Assembly (NCBI GenBank): GCA_012035435.1
Contig: JAAUPH010000003.1
Location: 1-36,117, forward strand
Direction of reading: 5' to 3'
Source of the DNA: Sphingopyxis sp.
GTDB lineage: Bacteria > Pseudomonadota > Alphaproteobacteria > Sphingomonadales > Sphingomonadaceae
Length of the DNA stretch: 36,117 bases
Shown here: piece after piece, positions 34,119-36,117 of the stretch
Layout: each line of letters opens with the position of its first letter
How positions within the stretch are numbered: the first letter of the stretch is position 1
Program-made: the position numbers and the translations under genes
Notes under the pieces: generated by a model
Databases searched by the model: none
What the model saw: the letters and a program-made list of their open reading frames with translations, nothing else
Told to the model about the DNA's origin: nothing

Positions 34119-35024
34119 CTGTCAATAGATATTCAACAGCTTAGATATGCGATATTGGCGGCAGAAAAGCGTAGCTTTTCTCGAGCGGCTCTATTCCTGA
34201 ATACAAAGCAATCGTCGCTCAGTCGTCGTATTCTTGCGCTTGAACAACGTCTTGGTATTCAGATATTCGAGCGCAGCACCCGTGGAATCACGCCAACAGA
34301 GTATGGCAAAGCATTCATAAATGTTGCGCGTCGTATCATCACCGATATCGATAACCTTCAAACTACCGCAAGAGCTGTCAGCTATGGTGACGAAGGCCGT
34401 TTTTCGTTAGGTTTTGCATCGTCGCTGATGGTTGGCAATCTGCTCACGGCCATCTCGGATTATATGAGCCGCTACCCCGATGTCCAATTTGATGGCACTG
34501 AGGGCGGGGCTGAACTTTTGTTGAGCGGGCTACAGGCGCGCATAATCGATGCCGTTGTCTTTCCAGACGGCTTAAGCGACGTTGGAGTTAAACGCCGACG
34601 CCTTTGGCCCGAGCGACTTCTGGCCGTATTACCTCATGATCATCACCTCGCAGAACGCCAATCCCTATTCTGGACGGACCTCTGCGATCAGTACTTTGTT
34701 GTGCCGTCAAACGGCATCGGCCCAACCATCGCGAACATTATAACCGGTAAGCTGCTTTCGCAGGGCCTTCAGCGTAACATTGTGCTACAAAATACTGGGC
34801 TGGAGGCAATCTTAAGCACGGTTAGTATCGGACGTTATATCGCTATCGCTACCGAAGCTTCACTCGGTGTGACATGGCGCAAGCTCGTGTTCCGCGAGAT
34901 CATCGATCAGGGTGATCCGACGCGAATTGAGTATTTTCTATACTGGCGAGAAGATAACAAAAACCCAGCGTTGAAACGATTTCACTCTCTGTTGGAAGAA
35001 CGATTCTCTGTATCTTTAGACTGA
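34119..35024 (+). CDS. LysR-family transcriptional regulator, probably starting at CTG
   Basis: Regulator of about 301 aa. The winged helix-turn-helix is at residues 1-62 (IDIQQLRYAILAAEKRSFSR, then ALFLNTKQSSLSRRILALEQRLGIQIFERSTRGITPTEYG), followed by a substrate-binding domain to the end. The first HTH helix is encoded upstream of the first standard start (TTG at 34155). Between that TTG and the in-frame stop at 34113-34115 there is no ATG, GTG or TTG. The best start is CTG at 34119, nine bases after AAGGA (34105-34109). It follows dgcA on the same strand and may control the D-glutamate genes. The inducer is unknown. It is convergent with the trb remnant. Confidence 0.88.
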   Translation: MSIDIQQLRYAILAAEKRSFSRAALFLNTKQSSLSRRILALEQRLGIQIFERSTRGITPTEYGKAFINVARRIITDIDNLQTTARAVSYGDEGRFSLGFASSLMVGNLLTAISDYMSRYPDVQFDGTEGGAELLLSGLQARIIDAVVFPDGLSDVGVKRRRLWPERLLAVLPHDHHLAERQSLFWTDLCDQYFVVPSNGIGPTIANIITGKLLSQGLQRNIVLQNTGLEAILSTVSIGRYIAIATEASLGVTWRKLVFREIIDQGDPTRIEYFLYWREDNKNPALKRFHSLLEERFSVSLD

Positions 35025-35025
35025 G

Positions 35026-35238
35026 TAGTCAGTCGTGACTTAGTGAAAATGCGGTCAGTCGCAATGAACCTGTCGATCATTGCCAGTATTAAACGTTCAG
35101 CCTTAGGCGGAGCAGTTGTTTATCCGCTGTTAGAGCAATTGCATAGGCCATCAAGTCGCGATACAGCTTGGCAGGCATACATAAGGTAATCTTCACAGCC
35201 TTGTCATCGGCGAGGTTCGATAGCTTCAACCGAGTCAC
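35026..35238 (-). pseudogene. DUF2274 gene downstream of trbI, broken by a frameshift
   Basis: The GTG at 35238 overlaps the trbI stop (GTGA). It begins TRLKLSNLADDKAVKITLCMP, then AKLYRDLMAYAIALTADKQL, matching the DUF2274 proteins that routinely follow trbI in alphaproteobacterial conjugation operons. This frame then stops early (TAA at 35091-35089) after 49 codons. In the -1 frame from 35113 the family's C-terminal part is intact: APPKAERLILAMIDRFIATDR. One missing base near 35113-35121 explains it. The shifted frame runs on into the end of the LysR gene. It is either a decayed gene marking the cargo/conjugation junction or a sequencing error. Confidence 0.75.
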
Positions 35239-36117
35239 CGCGCGCCTCCCAATATCAGATCACGGGTCACCAGCACGCGCACGGGAAAACCCGGTCGGAT
35301 CGTCAATGTCGGCCGCACATCGAGCTCGCGGCTGACCACCTGCTCGCCCGCGCGGCCAATACTGTCTTGCGAGCCGCGGCGCAGCGCGCGGGTGAGATTG
35401 TCGTCATTGCCAGCGCCAAGCTCGCCGCCAACACCCAGCAGGGTTGAGACCAGCGCCGCGCGGAGTACACCGCCCCAATGGAAGTCCACGCTGTCCTGCA
35501 GCCCGGCAAAGCCCGACGGGTCGCCGCCGGGTTGGCGTTCCAGCACGATCGACCGGCCATCGGGGAGGATCAGCCGGTTCCAAGCAAGCTGCACCCGGCG
35601 CTGACCGAAGGACACGTCGGCGTTATAGTCGCCAATCAGCCGTGACCCCTGGGGGATGAGCAGGATACGGCCGGTGACGCTGTCATAGACAGGCTCGGTC
35701 ACCTGCGCGGTGACCTGACCCGGAAGATCGGAGCGGATCCCGGTGATCAGCGCTGCGGGAATGATGCTGCCTGCCTGCAGGACATGACTGCCCGCCGGTG
35801 GCTCGATCCGGCTCGCTGATACCGTCCGGCGCTCGACGGGGCGGTCGGCAAAGGCAGGACGCTGAGCCTCTGCCGCAAGCTGCGGCACCGGCGGCTCACC
35901 GCCGGTATCGGCAACTTGCGATCCGTCACCGACAGCAGCTGCCCCCGCACCGCCACCAAAGAACAGTCGGCTCTCGCGAGCGGCGCTGCGTTCCTGCAGC
36001 AGCCGCTGCCGTTCCGTCTCGGCTGCCGTTTGCGCAGGCGTTGGTGCCGGGCCAGAGGGCGGCGCAGCACCGATAGGCGGAAGTTCGGCGACATCGCCGC
36101 GCTGTTGTGCCGCCAGG
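35235..36117 (-). CDS. trbI: TrbI/VirB10-family conjugal transfer protein (5' end beyond the window)
   Basis: Type IV secretion scaffold spanning inner and outer membranes, needed for conjugation. The open frame runs unbroken to the window edge. The visible start is a Pro/Ala/Gln-rich periplasmic linker (APPSGPAPTPAQTAAETERQ, then ESRLFFGGG). The conserved VirB10 C-terminal barrel follows: LQAGSIIPAALITGIRSDLPG, VTEPVYDS, LLIPQGSRLIGDYN, LAWNRLILPDGRS, and an end reading IRPGFPVRVLVTRDLIL. The N-terminal cytoplasmic tail and transmembrane helix are outside the window. It overlaps the DUF2274 gene by four bases. It identifies the element as conjugative or derived from one. Confidence 0.92.
   Translation of the reverse strand, partial: LAAQQRGDVAELPPIGAAPPSGPAPTPAQTAAETERQRLLQERSAARESRLFFGGGAGAAAVGDGSQVADTGGEPPVPQLAAEAQRPAFADRPVERRTVSASRIEPPAGSHVLQAGSIIPAALITGIRSDLPGQVTAQVTEPVYDSVTGRILLIPQGSRLIGDYNADVSFGQRRVQLAWNRLILPDGRSIVLERQPGGDPSGFAGLQDSVDFHWGGVLRAALVSTLLGVGGELGAGNDDNLTRALRRGSQDSIGRAGEQVVSRELDVRPTLTIRPGFPVRVLVTRDLILGGAR

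Noticed and set aside
35747..36094. 115-codon minus-strand frame at the right edge
   Set aside because: It overlaps the continuous trbI frame, whose Pro/Gln-rich linker is the expected product. The alternative is Arg/Ser-rich noise.
1..36117. CRISPR arrays, insertion-sequence ends, rRNA genes
   Set aside because: No regularly spaced repeats, transposase frames or rRNA-like sequence were seen on either strand.

Overview
The window looks like part of a Sphingomonadales (alphaproteobacterial) chromosome carrying an integrative conjugative element (ICE). The GC-rich sequence, the style of the beta-oxidation gene, two sphingomonad-type TonB-dependent receptors and the Trb-type conjugation gene all point that way. 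The genus cannot be fixed from sequence alone. Left edge (1-1483): the end of a multifunctional 3-hydroxyacyl-CoA dehydrogenase, a strong terminator and a possible small exported protein. At 1869-1913 (minus strand) lies the 3' half of a tRNA-Arg(CCG), followed at once by a tyrosine recombinase (2097-3557). This reads as one end of an integrated element. At the far right (35235-36117) is the 3' part of trbI, overlapped by a frameshifted DUF2274 gene. Everything between integrase and trbI is therefore probably ICE cargo, and the other att site should lie beyond the window.

Cargo part 1 (4.0-9.3 kb) holds an outer-membrane beta-barrel protein, an Lrp/AsnC regulator divergent from a leucine-dehydrogenase-like gene plus a small ACT-domain protein, an OmpR-type two-component pair and a small DUF2147 exported protein. 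The dehydrogenase has Gln where the family has its catalytic Lys.

Cargo part 2 (9.4-24.2 kb): a six-gene minus-strand operon encodes TonB receptor, APC amino-acid permease, membrane-anchored SxxK serine hydrolase, D-aminoacylase-like amidohydrolase, S33 peptidase and SxxK serine hydrolase. Divergent from it are two coupled SxxK serine hydrolases. A convergent TetR regulator follows.

Cargo part 3 (25.1-35.0 kb) is a plus-strand series: MaoC-like hydratase, acyl-CoA ligase, a fifth SxxK serine hydrolase, VanX-type D-Ala-D-Ala dipeptidase, a second TonB receptor, dgcN, dgcA (D-glutamate use via N-acetyl-D-glutamate) and a LysR regulator. Most junctions are ATGA/TGATG overlaps.

Taken together, parts 2 and 3 look like a mobile system for importing and dismantling peptides that contain D-amino acids, possibly N-acylated ones. 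Import would use two TonB receptors. Five D-peptidase/esterase-type serine hydrolases, an S33 peptidase, a VanX-like dipeptidase and a D-aminoacylase-like enzyme would process the peptide. The permease would take up products, dgcNA would convert D-Glu to L-Glu, and the CoA ligase plus hydratase could handle an acyl or aryl tail. The substrate (muropeptides, a lipopeptide, a cyanobacterial peptide) is inference only.
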